From Clostridiales bacterium (GTDB taxonomy: Bacteria > Bacillota > Clostridia > Oscillospirales > CAG-382), in NCBI GenBank assembly GCA_003452915.1, contig DMMZ01000027.1, positions 102,451-145,902 on the forward strand: a DNA stretch of 43,452 nt, given 5' to 3'. Position 1 is the first letter of the stretch; the number at the start of each line of letters is the position of its first letter. This document shows positions 14,418 through 24,121 of the stretch, in pieces. A model generated the notes under the pieces. That model was given only the letters and a program-made list of their open reading frames with translations, searched no databases and was not told the origin of the DNA. A program made the position numbers and the translations under genes.

Positions 14418-16757
14418 ATGAACCCTAATATACTTGAAACAGCAGTTGTTACATATAATACAATCGCTCTTCGCGGAGTGGTGGTGTTCCCAGGAATTAC
14501 CACCAGCTTTGAAGTCGGCAGAAAAATGTCGGTAAAATCTTTTAAGGATGCGTTTGAAAGAGAAGAACCTGTTTTTCTTGTTGCTCAAAAGGACATGTCG
14601 GTTGTTAATCCCGAAAACGACGATCTTGTTAAGGTCGGAGTTATTGCGGTTGTCAAACACGCGCTCAAGCTTTCCAACGGTAACTATCAGCTTATGGTTG
14701 AGGGTCTTCACAGAGGAGAAAGATATAATTCCTATTACGAAAACGATACTTTAAAAAGTGATGTTGCCATTATTGAAGAAATAAAACCTGAGAAAAGTAA
14801 ACAGGAAGAAGCTAATGCAGTTAGTGATGCCTTAGTAATCCTGGAAGAATATCTTAAATACATTTCAAAACCATCGCCTGAGGTTGTTGATGAAGCAAAG
14901 CAAATAACCTCGGCATCTTATCTAGCGGATTTTTTAGCTTCATCTTTCCTTATCAATTTCGATGACAGAATAGCTATACTTGACGAGCGTGATTCAATTG
15001 TACGTCTTGATAAGCTATGTAAAATTTTTGAAAAAGATATGCAGCTTATGCAACTTGAGGGTACTATTCAAACAAAGGTTAGATACCGTTTGCAAAAAAG
15101 TCAGCGAGAAATGTACCTACGGGAGCAGCTTCGCACTATTCAAAACGAGCTTGGTATTGGTGACGATGATGGTGAAGATGACGACGATGAATATTCAAAG
15201 TTGATTAATGAAGCAAAAATACCCGACTCTGTAAAAGATAAACTTCAGGAAGAAGCTAATAAGCTCTCTAAAATGCCTTTTGGCACACCCGAAGCAACTG
15301 TTATCAGAAATTATATAGAGACCTGCCTTGAGCTTCCGTGGGATAAAAAATCCAAGGACAGGGTAGACATAAAATTAGCCGAAAAGATTCTCAACGAGGA
15401 TCATGACGGTCTTACAAAGGTTAAAGAGAGAATTCTTGAGTTTATGGCGGTCAAGCAGCTAAAGCCGGATTTAAGTGGTCAGATTCTGTGCTTTGTCGGA
15501 CCTCCCGGTGTCGGTAAAACCTCTATTGTTCGCTCGATTGCAAGGGCTACAAACAGAAAATATGTACGTATTTCACTTGGTGGTATCCGTGATGAGGCTG
15601 AAATAAGAGGACACAGACGTACTTATATCGGCTCTATGCCCGGTAGAATTATCAACGCTCTTAAACTGGCAGGTACAGCTAACCCCGTAATGCTGCTTGA
15701 CGAGCTGGACAAGCTAACCAGTGATGCACACGGTGATCCTACCAGTGCATTGCTTGAAGTACTTGACAATGACCAGAACACTACTTTTCGTGATAATTTT
15801 ATAGAAATTCCGGTTAATATTTCAGAGTGTCTTTTCATAGCAACAGCAAATACAACAGAGACTATTCCGGCTCCGCTTCTCGACCGTATGGAAATCATTT
15901 ATATGTCCAGCTATTCGGATAAAGAGAAGATGTCGATTGCAAAGAACCACCTTATCCCAAAGGAAATCAAAAAGCATGGTCTTAACAAGCGAATGATTAA
16001 GTTTAAGGATGAGGCTGTTAACGAGATTATCACAAGCTATTCCAAAGAGAACGGCGTAAGAGGACTTGAACGTGAGATTGCTACAGTTTGCCGAAAAGTT
16101 GCAAAACTAATTATTACCGACAACATAAAAAATGTTGTTATTGATAAAAACAAGGTAAACGAACTGTTGGGAACAGTAAAATTCCTTCCCGACAAGATTT
16201 ACGAAAGCGACGAGGTTGGAATTGTTAACGGACTTGCCTGGACATCCTTAGGCGGCGAGATGCTTAGAATAGAAGCACTATCAATGAAGGGAAGCGGTCA
16301 TCTTGAGCTTACAGGTTCGCTGGGTGATGTAATGAAAGAGAGTGCTAAAGCAGCTATCAGCTATATAAGAAAGCATTCTCAGGAGCTTGGTGTCAACGAA
16401 GATTTTCATTCGACAAAAGACCTGCACATACACGTTCCCGAGGGTGCAATCCCAAAAGACGGTCCTTCGGCAGGTATAACAATTGCAACAGCAATTATTT
16501 CCGAGCTATCGGGTAATGCGGTAAGACAGAATATCGCTATGACAGGCGAAATCACTCTTACAGGAAGAGTTCTTCCGATTGGCGGTTTAAAAGAAAAAAG
16601 CATGGCTGCTTATAAGAGTGGTGCAAAAACGGTTATAATACCATATGATAACCGTAATGATATAGTAGAATTTGATGAGGAGATAAAAAGCTCACTTACT
16701 TTCATACCGGTAAAGCATATCTCCGAGGTTCTTGATATTGCCATCATAAAACAATAA
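14418..16757 (+). CDS. lon: ATP-dependent protease Lon
   Basis: A 779-residue LonA, an ATP-driven cytoplasmic protease for misfolded and regulatory proteins. It has an N-terminal substrate-binding domain, a coiled region near residue 240 with an Asp/Glu-rich insert, Walker A GPPGVGKTS near 361, Walker B LLDELDKL, and a C-terminal peptidase domain with the catalytic Ser in KDGPSAG near 683 and Lys in GGLKEK near 724. The start is put at 14418 because AAAGGAAAGG lies eight bases before it; the ATG at 14397 precedes that site. A partial structured leader lies upstream. ysxC follows, the usual order in Firmicutes. Confidence 0.96.
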   Translation: MNPNILETAVVTYNTIALRGVVVFPGITTSFEVGRKMSVKSFKDAFEREEPVFLVAQKDMSVVNPENDDLVKVGVIAVVKHALKLSNGNYQLMVEGLHRGERYNSYYENDTLKSDVAIIEEIKPEKSKQEEANAVSDALVILEEYLKYISKPSPEVVDEAKQITSASYLADFLASSFLINFDDRIAILDERDSIVRLDKLCKIFEKDMQLMQLEGTIQTKVRYRLQKSQREMYLREQLRTIQNELGIGDDDGEDDDDEYSKLINEAKIPDSVKDKLQEEANKLSKMPFGTPEATVIRNYIETCLELPWDKKSKDRVDIKLAEKILNEDHDGLTKVKERILEFMAVKQLKPDLSGQILCFVGPPGVGKTSIVRSIARATNRKYVRISLGGIRDEAEIRGHRRTYIGSMPGRIINALKLAGTANPVMLLDELDKLTSDAHGDPTSALLEVLDNDQNTTFRDNFIEIPVNISECLFIATANTTETIPAPLLDRMEIIYMSSYSDKEKMSIAKNHLIPKEIKKHGLNKRMIKFKDEAVNEIITSYSKENGVRGLEREIATVCRKVAKLIITDNIKNVVIDKNKVNELLGTVKFLPDKIYESDEVGIVNGLAWTSLGGEMLRIEALSMKGSGHLELTGSLGDVMKESAKAAISYIRKHSQELGVNEDFHSTKDLHIHVPEGAIPKDGPSAGITIATAIISELSGNAVRQNIAMTGEITLTGRVLPIGGLKEKSMAAYKSGAKTVIIPYDNRNDIVEFDEEIKSSLTFIPVKHISEVLDIAIIKQ

Positions 16758-16764
16758 AAGGAAA

Positions 16765-16876
16765 TTTGAAAGTTAAACTTTCAAATACGGTTTTGTGCCT
16801 TTGACTTTAATGGAAAGTCAATCGGCTATTGCCGAATCGGCACAATTCCCGCTGGTGGCATAAACGCCACGGAAAT
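16765..16876 (+). ncRNA. Leader element family 1, copy A, before ysxC
   Basis: Five stems can be drawn in order. P1: TTTGAAAGT/ACTTTCAAA. Closing stem: TTGTGCC/GGCACAA. Inside it, P2: TTGACTTT/AAAGTCAA, and P3: TCGGC/GCCGA. P4: GTGGC/GCCAC, which ends at GGAAATGA next to the ysxC start. Copies at 19802-19923 and 42990-43109 keep the layout with different stem sequences. It starts eight bases after the lon stop. No clear promoter lies in front of this copy, so it is probably transcribed through from lon. Confidence 0.6.
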
Positions 16877-16878
16877 GA

Positions 16879-17517
16879 ATGGATAAAATTATGTTAATGA
16901 ATATGGGCGGGTTGAACCTGCATAATGTGAACTTGAATATTTCAGCCGGACTTCCGCATCAGATTATAAAAGAGGGGTTGCCACAGGTTGCGTTTGCAGG
17001 TCGCTCAAATGTAGGTAAAAGCTCGCTCGTGAATTCACTTTTAGGCAGAAAAAAGTTAGCAAGAGTAAGCTCTGACCCCGGTAAAACAATAACAGTAAAT
17101 TTCTATGAGGTTGATAAAAAGATATTTTTAGTCGATCTTCCCGGATATGGTTTTGCTCACCGCTCAAAAGAGGATACAAAAAAATGGTCGCTGCTTACTC
17201 AGAGTTATTTTGGTTTAAATAAAACTGTTAAACTTGTGCTACAACTTATAGATATTAGAATAGGCGTAACAGATACCGATGTTGTAATGCTTGATTATCT
17301 AAACTATTATAATGTTCCCTATATGGTGGTTGCAACAAAATGCGATAAGCTTAATAAAACTCAATTATCTACCAATGTAAAGCATCTTTTAAAAGACCCG
17401 AGTTTGAGACCGGGAACGGATATTATTTTATATTCCTCCGAGAAGAATATCGGACGAAATGACTTATGGAACAAAATTATAGAATATACGACAACAGAGA
17501 TTAAAAAGGATGAATAA
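16879..17517 (+). CDS. ysxC: Ribosome-assembly GTPase YsxC/EngB
   Basis: A 212-residue EngB/YsxC GTPase needed for late 50S subunit assembly. G1 is GRSNVGKSS, G3 is DLPGYG and G4 is TKCDK. Several in-frame Met codons lie in the first ten residues (16879, 16891, 16897, 16903), so the exact start is uncertain; GGAAATG lies directly upstream of the first. It follows lon across a structured leader element and precedes lysA by two bases. Confidence 0.94.
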   Translation: MDKIMLMNMGGLNLHNVNLNISAGLPHQIIKEGLPQVAFAGRSNVGKSSLVNSLLGRKKLARVSSDPGKTITVNFYEVDKKIFLVDLPGYGFAHRSKEDTKKWSLLTQSYFGLNKTVKLVLQLIDIRIGVTDTDVVMLDYLNYYNVPYMVVATKCDKLNKTQLSTNVKHLLKDPSLRPGTDIILYSSEKNIGRNDLWNKIIEYTTTEIKKDE

Positions 17518-17519
17518 AT

Positions 17520-18830
17520 ATGCTTCATGACAATATTACACTCGGAGAGAACGGTCACTTATATTTTGCAGGAATGGATACGGTTGCTTTGGCAAAAAAG
17601 CACGGTACTCCACTATATTTGATCGACGAAAATAAAATAAGAGAAAACTGCCGTACTTATATTTCTTGCGTAAAAAAATACTTTGGTGAAAAGAGTATTC
17701 CGCTTTATGCAAGCAAGGCTCTTTGTTACCTTGATATATACAGGATTCTAAAGGAAGAGGGAACAGGTGTTGACGTTGTTTCGGGTGGTGAGTTATATAC
17801 TGCGCTTAAAGCAGGTTTTCCTGCTTCGTTAATGTTCTTTCACGGAAACAACAAGACCAATACAGAAATTGATTTCGCTGTAAAAAACGATGTTGGTTAT
17901 TTTGTTGTTGATAATGTTGAGGAGCTTGAGGAAGTCAATGCAACTGCCGCAAGGTATGGTATTAAGCAGAATATTCTGCTTCGCCTTTCGCCAGGAATTG
18001 ATCCTCATACTCATAAAGCTGTTGTCACCGGCTCGGTTGATTCAAAGTTCGGTACAGCAATCGAGACAGGTCAAGCGATGGAATTAACTAAATATGCAAT
18101 ATCGAAATCAAATATTAAACTTGTAGGCTTCCATTGTCATATAGGCTCGCAGATTTTTGACCATATTCCTTTCTCTGATGCTGCGAAAATTATGCTTGCG
18201 TTTATTGCAAAAGTACAAGCAGAGACAGGAGTTCTTGTTGAGATGCTTAATCTTGGCGGCGGTATCGGTGTACGATATATTGAGGAGCATCCCAAGGTTG
18301 AGATGGATTCTATTTTTAGAAGCATAAAAACAGAAGTGGATGCTTTTTGTCAAATTAATAATGTAAAAGCACCCACTATTTTATTCGAAATGGGAAGATA
18401 TGTTTCGGCAAACGCAGGAATGACACTTTATACTGTTGGCTCGTTCAAGACGATAACAGGCTATAAGAGCTATGTTTCAATAGACGGCGGTATGCCCGAC
18501 AATCCCAGATATGCGTTGTATCAGTCACCTTACACCGCACTTATTGCAGACCGTGCAGGTGAGAAAAAGACTGTTGTTGCTACAATTGCAGGACGCTGCT
18601 GCGAGAGTGGTGATTTGATACAGGAGAACGCACCTCTTCAATCTTGTAAAAAGGGTGATACACTTGCAGTTTTGGTTACTGGTGCATATAATTATGCTAT
18701 GTCCTCAAATTACAACAGACTTCCAAAACCGCCTATTGTTTCTATATACAACAAAAAAGATAATGTTGTTGTAAAGCGTGAGAGTTATGAAGACTTATGC
18801 AAAAACGAGCTTGCAACTGTTAATGTTTAA
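17520..18830 (+). CDS. lysA: Diaminopimelate decarboxylase
   Basis: A 436-residue PLP enzyme making L-lysine from meso-diaminopimelate. Visible features are the PLP Lys in YASKAL, HCHIGSQ, the glycine-rich phosphate motif LGGGIG, EMGRYV (EPGR in many homologues), and the C-terminal active-site CESGDL. The length is typical. It starts two bases after ysxC with AAAGGATG upstream. Its last 11 bases overlap the 3' end of the convergent rluA-family gene. Confidence 0.95.
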   Translation: MLHDNITLGENGHLYFAGMDTVALAKKHGTPLYLIDENKIRENCRTYISCVKKYFGEKSIPLYASKALCYLDIYRILKEEGTGVDVVSGGELYTALKAGFPASLMFFHGNNKTNTEIDFAVKNDVGYFVVDNVEELEEVNATAARYGIKQNILLRLSPGIDPHTHKAVVTGSVDSKFGTAIETGQAMELTKYAISKSNIKLVGFHCHIGSQIFDHIPFSDAAKIMLAFIAKVQAETGVLVEMLNLGGGIGVRYIEEHPKVEMDSIFRSIKTEVDAFCQINNVKAPTILFEMGRYVSANAGMTLYTVGSFKTITGYKSYVSIDGGMPDNPRYALYQSPYTALIADRAGEKKTVVATIAGRCCESGDLIQENAPLQSCKKGDTLAVLVTGAYNYAMSSNYNRLPKPPIVSIYNKKDNVVVKRESYEDLCKNELATVNV

Positions 18831-19788
18831 ACAGCTTTATAAAATCGGGCTTGGGTGAAGTTAAATACAAGTTGTTTAAATATCCTAAAACAGCTTTTTC
18901 GCTTTGGAACATAAACCGCAACGAATATGAGCAAAGTGCCTGATGCGAATAACCATTTTTTCGGTCGGCTTTATTCTCTGCATATTTACCGTCGCCTAAA
19001 AGAGGATGTCCGATACTTGCCATCTGTGCTCTTATCTGATGGGTTCTTCCGGTTATCAGCTCTATTTCAACCAGTGATAAATTACTTTCTTTATTAATAT
19101 CAATAACAGTGTACTTTGTAACAGCTTGTCTGTCGAGTACACTGTTTTTGATTTGCTTTACTGTGACAATGTTATTTTCGGCATCTTTGTTCAAAAAACT
19201 TTTTATCGTTCCGTTCTTCTGTTTAGGTATTCCGTGTATAACAGCAATGTAACGCTTATCCACCTCACGGTTTTTGATTATATCGTTCATTTCTTTTAAA
19301 GCAGCAGCATTTTTTGCGGCAATAACCAAGCCCTGTGTGTTGCGGTCAATACGGTTGCATAATGATGGTGTAAAGCTGTTTTCTTTCTCAGGATTATAAT
19401 CTCCAGAGTTAAAAAGATATGCCGTTATATGGTTTATAAGAGTGTTGAATTCCTCATTAATATCGGAATGTACGATAAGCCCAGCAGGCTTGTTTACAAC
19501 AAGAATATTCTCATCCTCATAAACAATATCAAGCCTTGGTTTTATCTTCATAAAAGCGTATTCGGTTTTGTCTTTCTCGAAAAATTCGTCGCCAATAAAT
19601 AACGAAATAACGTCACCTTCGGCAAGAAAATCTTTTTCCTTTGCTTTCTTGCCGTTTAGCTTGATTCGCTTGGTGCGTATATATTTGTACATCAGCGAAA
19701 GCGGCATATTCTTAAAACGCTTGGTCAAAAATTTGTCAAGACGCTGCCCGCTGTCGTTCTTATTTATTTCTATTGTGTGTAGAGCCAT
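18820..19788 (-). CDS. RluA-family pseudouridine synthase (RluC/RluD-like)
   Basis: A 322-residue enzyme converting uridine to pseudouridine, most likely in 23S rRNA. An N-terminal S4 RNA-binding domain spans about residues 12-75. The catalytic domain has NRIDRNTQG, the HRLDxxTSG motif with the catalytic Asp kept but the flanking residues changed, and later GRTHQIRAQMASIGHPLLGD. The start follows GGAAAGG by 13 bases. A promoter and a multi-stem leader precede it. It is tail-to-tail with lysA, overlapping by 11 bases. Confidence 0.93.
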   Translation of the reverse strand: MALHTIEINKNDSGQRLDKFLTKRFKNMPLSLMYKYIRTKRIKLNGKKAKEKDFLAEGDVISLFIGDEFFEKDKTEYAFMKIKPRLDIVYEDENILVVNKPAGLIVHSDINEEFNTLINHITAYLFNSGDYNPEKENSFTPSLCNRIDRNTQGLVIAAKNAAALKEMNDIIKNREVDKRYIAVIHGIPKQKNGTIKSFLNKDAENNIVTVKQIKNSVLDRQAVTKYTVIDINKESNLSLVEIELITGRTHQIRAQMASIGHPLLGDGKYAENKADRKNGYSHQALCSYSLRFMFQSEKAVLGYLNNLYLTSPKPDFIKLFKH

Positions 19789-19801
19789 ATATATGACTAT
19801 A

Positions 19802-19923
19802 CCTTTCCGTGGCGTTTACGCCACAAGAGGGAATTGTGCTGTTCCGGTAGCAACCGGATTACTGCACCTCCTGCAGTAAAGGCACAAAACCGTGTTTGAA
19901 AATTTATTTTCAAAATTATCACC
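19802..19923 (-). ncRNA. Leader element family 1, copy B, before the rluA-family gene
   Basis: On the minus strand it begins GGTGATAA. P1: TTTGAAAAT/ATTTTCAAA. Closing stem: TTGTGC/GCACAA. P2: TTACTGCA/TGCAGTAA with loop GGAGG. P3: TCCGGT/ACCGGA. P4: GTGGCG/CGCCAC, then ACGGAAAGG leading to the start codon. The GGAGG loop looks like a ribosome site but is far from any start. It begins about seven bases after a -10 box. Confidence 0.65.
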
Positions 19924-19930
19924 TTTTTCA

Positions 19931-19959
19931 ATGATATCATAAAAAGTATTAAAGGTAAA
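19931..19959 (-). promoter_or_regulatory. Promoter of leader copy B / rluA-family gene
   Basis: On the minus strand: TTTACC, a 17-base spacer ending in TGA, then TATCAT. The predicted start falls at the GGTGATAA that opens the leader element. Confidence 0.6.
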
Positions 19960-19985
19960 TGCTTATTTTATCTAATGTTTTATTA

Positions 19986-20014
19986 TTGATTTTTTAACAT
20001 ATTTATGCTACAAT
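19986..20014 (+). promoter_or_regulatory. Promoter of the glycoside-hydrolase-like lipoprotein gene
   Basis: TTGATT, a 17-base spacer ending in TGC, then TACAAT, 22 bases before the start codon. Confidence 0.6.
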
Positions 20015-20036
20015 TCCAAAGAAAGGTTGTGCTTAA

Positions 20037-23000
20037 ATGTATTTCAAAAGAGTTATTTCGGTAGTAATTATGATAGCGTTACTTATCACAATATTTACGT
20101 CCTGCTTCAATGGTGGAAAAAACAACATCGAACTTAATATTGACGGAAAGAATTATAAAGTATCAGTTTACAATTACGAGTTTAAAAGTCAGGATGTATT
20201 GATGTATGACCGTTATTACCATGTAAGTGAGAATGAACATGGTATAAAAGTCAAAGGGAAAAGCGGTTATAAGCTACTTACCGTTTATATCGATAAAGAT
20301 AGCAAAACAAGTGAAATATTAGTGTGCGATTCTACCGAAACCGATTATCTGATTCCTACGAACGGTTACCTTGTCTTTTTTAAAGACGGTCCTTCGTCTG
20401 TCGGAAGTATTTCAATCGAAAATTACAATCAACCCGCTTACATAGATTTATCCCATGCCGCCGTATTGACTGCTGATGGGAAAAATGGTGTTCCGATAAA
20501 TTACAAGGACTGTGAGGGTTTTCCAGAAGAAGGAATTAACCTTCTCATGTCACCTGCAACAACCTTTACGGTTAGTGACATACCTGGTTATTATTATGCT
20601 TTGAATGTAAAACGCAATACAAACGGAACTTTTACTGTAATGGAAACCGATGTAAAAAAGTACGGTAATAAGTATTTTACACTTGTTTTCGTGATTATTA
20701 TAGTAAAACATTTGCAAAAAAAGTGTTTACGCAGGGGAGTGAAATTATAATATCCAATTCAAACCTCGTAACAAAATATGGCGATAAAGAGACAATTTTA
20801 TTTAATAATCAACCATTTAAAGTTTCCGGTATAAACATTACAGAATGCAACGAAAACGGTGTTTTTGTTTATGACATTAATTATAAAGAAACAGCAGCAC
20901 CAGTGTGTAGACAATCTTTTATCGACATAGTCGTTGTCGGAGATATTGTTATCTGGAAAGGAAATGAAGAAGAACGCGCGATAATGCCTGATAAATCTGG
21001 TTATATAGTACGATTTGTCGGTGATAATGTACAGAATGCAGAAAAAATTACACTCGGTACAGAAGCGGAAACTATACTGTTCAAGTGTGACTCGCTACCT
21101 ATTTCTTATGTAAAAATAAATGATGTTATTGTTGAGGTTAAATATTTTAACACTGCAAGAACAGCAGAAGATACAGGATTTTTATACAATTCGGAATATT
21201 ATTCGCTTACGACCAGCACTAATCAATGGGGTATTGAGTATGCTGTGTCCGGCGGAAAAATAATTGAAATAAATTCTGATAAAGGTGACACAGTTATACC
21301 TCAAGACGGATTTGTACTAAGCGTCGGAACAAGCAGTACCGCTGCAAAATCGCTTAAGAATATAAAAGTCGGTGACAATGCAGAGTATATAAATGAGAGT
21401 TCAATGTATTCGACAAACAGCATTCCGCTTGCGGGTGTCAATATAGCAAGAAAAGCAGATACTCTTGTTGTTTACACCTCGGAATACGGTAAAAAAACGC
21501 TAACAAACAATACAGGAAACGAAGTTCTGGTAGACAAAAACGGTTTCGTCTCAATGATTTATGATAAAGATAAAGGAAATTCGGAAATTCCTATTGATGG
21601 AGGTTTAATACTTTCGGCTAATGGGAGAATGAGTGCTGAGTTGTTATCGAGCGTTAAAGTAGGTTCCTATATATTTTTTAATACAGATAAAAAGATGGTT
21701 TATATTGTAAAAACTCCCGAAACTGAACTTGAAAATTTAAGAATTTCAAAAAAATCATTTCTGGATAAATATGATTTTGCAAGAGATAAACTATATAATA
21801 TCGATTACGACAAAATTACAGAGAATATAAATAAAATAGAAACCCTGGTTACAGAAGCACAAAATGCAAAAATTAATCACAACACCGAAGAATATGCAAA
21901 CAAACTAATTGAAGGTAAAGCACTGATCGAAGCTATGGAATATTCATTTATTCCATCACTAACAGTTCAGGACCGTGCTGCATGGGTTACGATAGCAGAG
22001 GAAACTCTTGACGGTAATGTACTCGTACATTTAAAAAGCGAAGAGGATGTAAAAAAATACATTGATTACACTAAGAAATTAAAGCTGAACACCTTGATAA
22101 TAGATGCTTTTGCAATGTCTTATTCGCTTTATAATTCTGAAATTGAAGGCGTTTTACCACTTAAGGAACTTAACGGTTTTGATGTAGTCGAATCCTTTAT
22201 AAGAAATGGTCATGAACAGGGAATTGAAGTTCATGTTATGGTCTGTTCTTTCAGTGGCGGAAGTACGACCTTCATTTACCCCGAAAATCATTATATGAGC
22301 ATATTCAAGGATAAGTATTTGATAACTAATAAAGGAAATTCAACTAATTCATACAACTTTATTACACTTAACCCTTATGATAATGATGTCCGTGACTTCC
22401 AGTTAGCGATTTTTTCTGAGCTTGTGACAAAGTATGATTTGGATGGAATACAAATTGATTATATTCGTTTTCCGTTACCGAATTATTACCAGGCTGACAA
22501 ATATGAGGATTTTGGATATAACGAGGATATAATAAAAGCTTTCAAAGTTAAATACGGAGTAAATCCGATTGATATGAAAACAACCGATAATCTTTGGGAC
22601 GAGTGGTGTAAATTCCGCAGAGAAATTATAAGCTCATTTGTTGAAAAAACCTACAAGACAGTTAAAAATATAAAAAATAACGTGACGGTCTCTTTTACCT
22701 GTTTTGCAGATTATAACGACAGACAAACTTTTACCTATCAGGATGTTGAAAAATGGTGCATGAACGGCTGGGTAGATGCGTTATATCCAATGATTTATGC
22801 TCAGACAACCGAACAACAGCTTATGTATGCCGCTCCGATGGCAGAATCGATAGCGGCTAACGCACATCTTGTTTTAGGAGTTGGAACCTATGTCCGTGCC
22901 ACAAATCAATCCATGACAGAGCAAGCATACATGCCTTACGAGCTTGCCGCTGACGGTATAAGCATATTTACTGTCCGATATATTAGCACAGGAGGATATT

Positions 23001-23365
23001 ATGATATCTTTGCAAACGGAGCGTTTAAAAATGAAGCTGTACGTACCGATAAAGGAAAGGTAACATTTGTAGCTGGTATATACGAGATAATTTCCAACAT
23101 TGATAACGTGTATCTCCGCTTTTATAAAAGCGATAACCTTGACCTGATTAAAGTTAAATTAAGTGAGTTGCTTGCTTCATCCTCGACGGTCGCAGATGAC
23201 GAAAACTTCTCGGAGTATGCCACCGAGAAGCTGATAGAGATAAGAGGTATTATTAGTATTTACGAAGAAAAACTTTCGAAAAAGCTTACTACCGATTTTG
23301 ACTATTTAATAAACTGCTTTACAAGAGAAGCAAATATCGCAAGCAAAAATGCAGCCTTTAATTAA
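20037..23365 (+). pseudogene. Lipoprotein with GHL10/DUF187-like hydrolase domain, frameshifted
   Basis: Two overlapping frames (20037-20750 and the frame running to 23365) read as one gene of about 1109 residues once one T is added to the TTTT run at 20686-20689. The first frame then loses sense (VIIIVKH...), while the other continues as FRDYYSKTF. The protein has a lipoprotein-like signal peptide with Cys23 and four units of about 100 residues, each carrying an IPxxGyxl motif (for example LIPTNGYLV, VIPQDGFVL, EIPIDGGLI). A TIM-barrel hydrolase-like domain follows (about 21960-23040) with DGIQIDYIRFP and ALYPMIYAQ. That domain resembles family-10-like glycosyl hydrolases (GHL10/DUF187), found in surface proteins of Clostridia. 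Substrate unknown. The lesion may be real or a sequencing error. Confidence 0.75.
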
Positions 23366-23781
23366 AGAAATTGTTTTAAGACCTCGATGTTTTTTTCTTC
23401 TATATTTAAAAGGTTCTGCGCTAAGTCTTTCGATGCTTTAGGAGCGTTGGGATACTGGCGCAGACTTTTTGTTATATCAACCACGCCTGCTGTACTTCCC
23501 ATTATCAACATTTCTGCAAGATGAGAGGAGGATTTATCCGTTAAGGTATTCAAGTTTAGCATCGCTCTGGTTCTGACTTTTGCAAGCGCGCTTAAATTTA
23601 TAAGATTATTATTGCTGGACAGTCGTTCCGCACCGTAATAAACGTTCTTATATTCTTCTTCATGCGATTGAAGTATTTGCTTGAAATCGGGATTTTCGCT
23701 CATCTCATTTATTTTAGGGAGCGTAAACAGACCTGTCTGCGAATTTTTATGAACTCTGTTTAATAACTTATCTTTTTTCAT
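23362..23781 (-). CDS. Conserved-looking helical protein, function unknown
   Basis: A 139-residue, mostly helical, soluble protein with no signal peptide or Cys. The second half (SHLAEMLIMGSTAGVVDITK, then KASKDLAQNLLNIEE) has the spacing of an antiparallel helical bundle. I do not recognise the family. AAAGGAAG lies about nine bases before the ATG. Its stop overlaps the end of the convergent glycoside-hydrolase-like gene by four bases. Confidence 0.75.
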   Translation of the reverse strand: MKKDKLLNRVHKNSQTGLFTLPKINEMSENPDFKQILQSHEEEYKNVYYGAERLSSNNNLINLSALAKVRTRAMLNLNTLTDKSSSHLAEMLIMGSTAGVVDITKSLRQYPNAPKASKDLAQNLLNIEEKNIEVLKQFL

Positions 23782-23955
23782 TTATATATTCTTCCTTTCA
23801 CAAATCTTATTATAGTAAACTATACTAATAATATTATTATCCGTTTTTTGATTTTTTATCTATTTTTTTGGTAGATATTAAGGTATAAAAACAAGAAATA
23901 TTAAATTTTAAAAAACATTTTATACCGATAAAAATATAAAAAAGACAAAAACACC

Positions 23956-23984
23956 TTGACACTTTAACGTAATTATGCTATAAT
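23956..23984 (+). promoter_or_regulatory. Promoter of tRNA-Pro
   Basis: TTGACA, a 17-base spacer ending in TGC, then TATAAT: a full consensus promoter ending 16 bases before the tRNA. Confidence 0.9.
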
Positions 23985-24000
23985 TCACTCCGTTGCATAT

Positions 24001-24077
24001 CTGGGTGTGGCTCAGCTTGGTAGAGCGCTACCTTGGGGTGGTAGAGGCCGAAGGTTCAAATCCTTTCACTCAGACCA
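24001..24077 (+). tRNA. tRNA-Pro (anticodon GGG)
   Basis: A 77-nt cloverleaf with encoded CCA. The acceptor stem CTGGGTG/CACTCAG has one G-T pair and a C1-G72 end as in bacterial tRNA-Pro. The anticodon stem CTACC/GGTAG holds loop TTGGGGT, giving anticodon GGG. The T-loop GTTCAAATC is standard. It is a single tRNA with its own promoter and terminator. Confidence 0.95.
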
Positions 24078-24081
24078 TATT

Positions 24082-24121
24082 GAGTGTTCATAACGAATGT
24101 GAACACTCGTTTTTCTTTTTT
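24082..24121 (+). terminator. Terminator of tRNA-Pro
   Basis: GAGTGTTCA and TGAACACTC form a perfect 9-bp stem, followed by a T-rich run to 24121. Confidence 0.9.

Noticed and set aside
20680..20725. Programmed -1 frameshift in the hydrolase-like lipoprotein gene
   Set aside because: The CTT-GTT-TTC site is not a standard slippery heptamer and no stimulating hairpin is evident downstream; a one-base deletion or assembly error is simpler.
23966..24120. A second tRNA or small RNA beside tRNA-Pro
   Set aside because: Only one cloverleaf is present; the following hairpin is a standard terminator.
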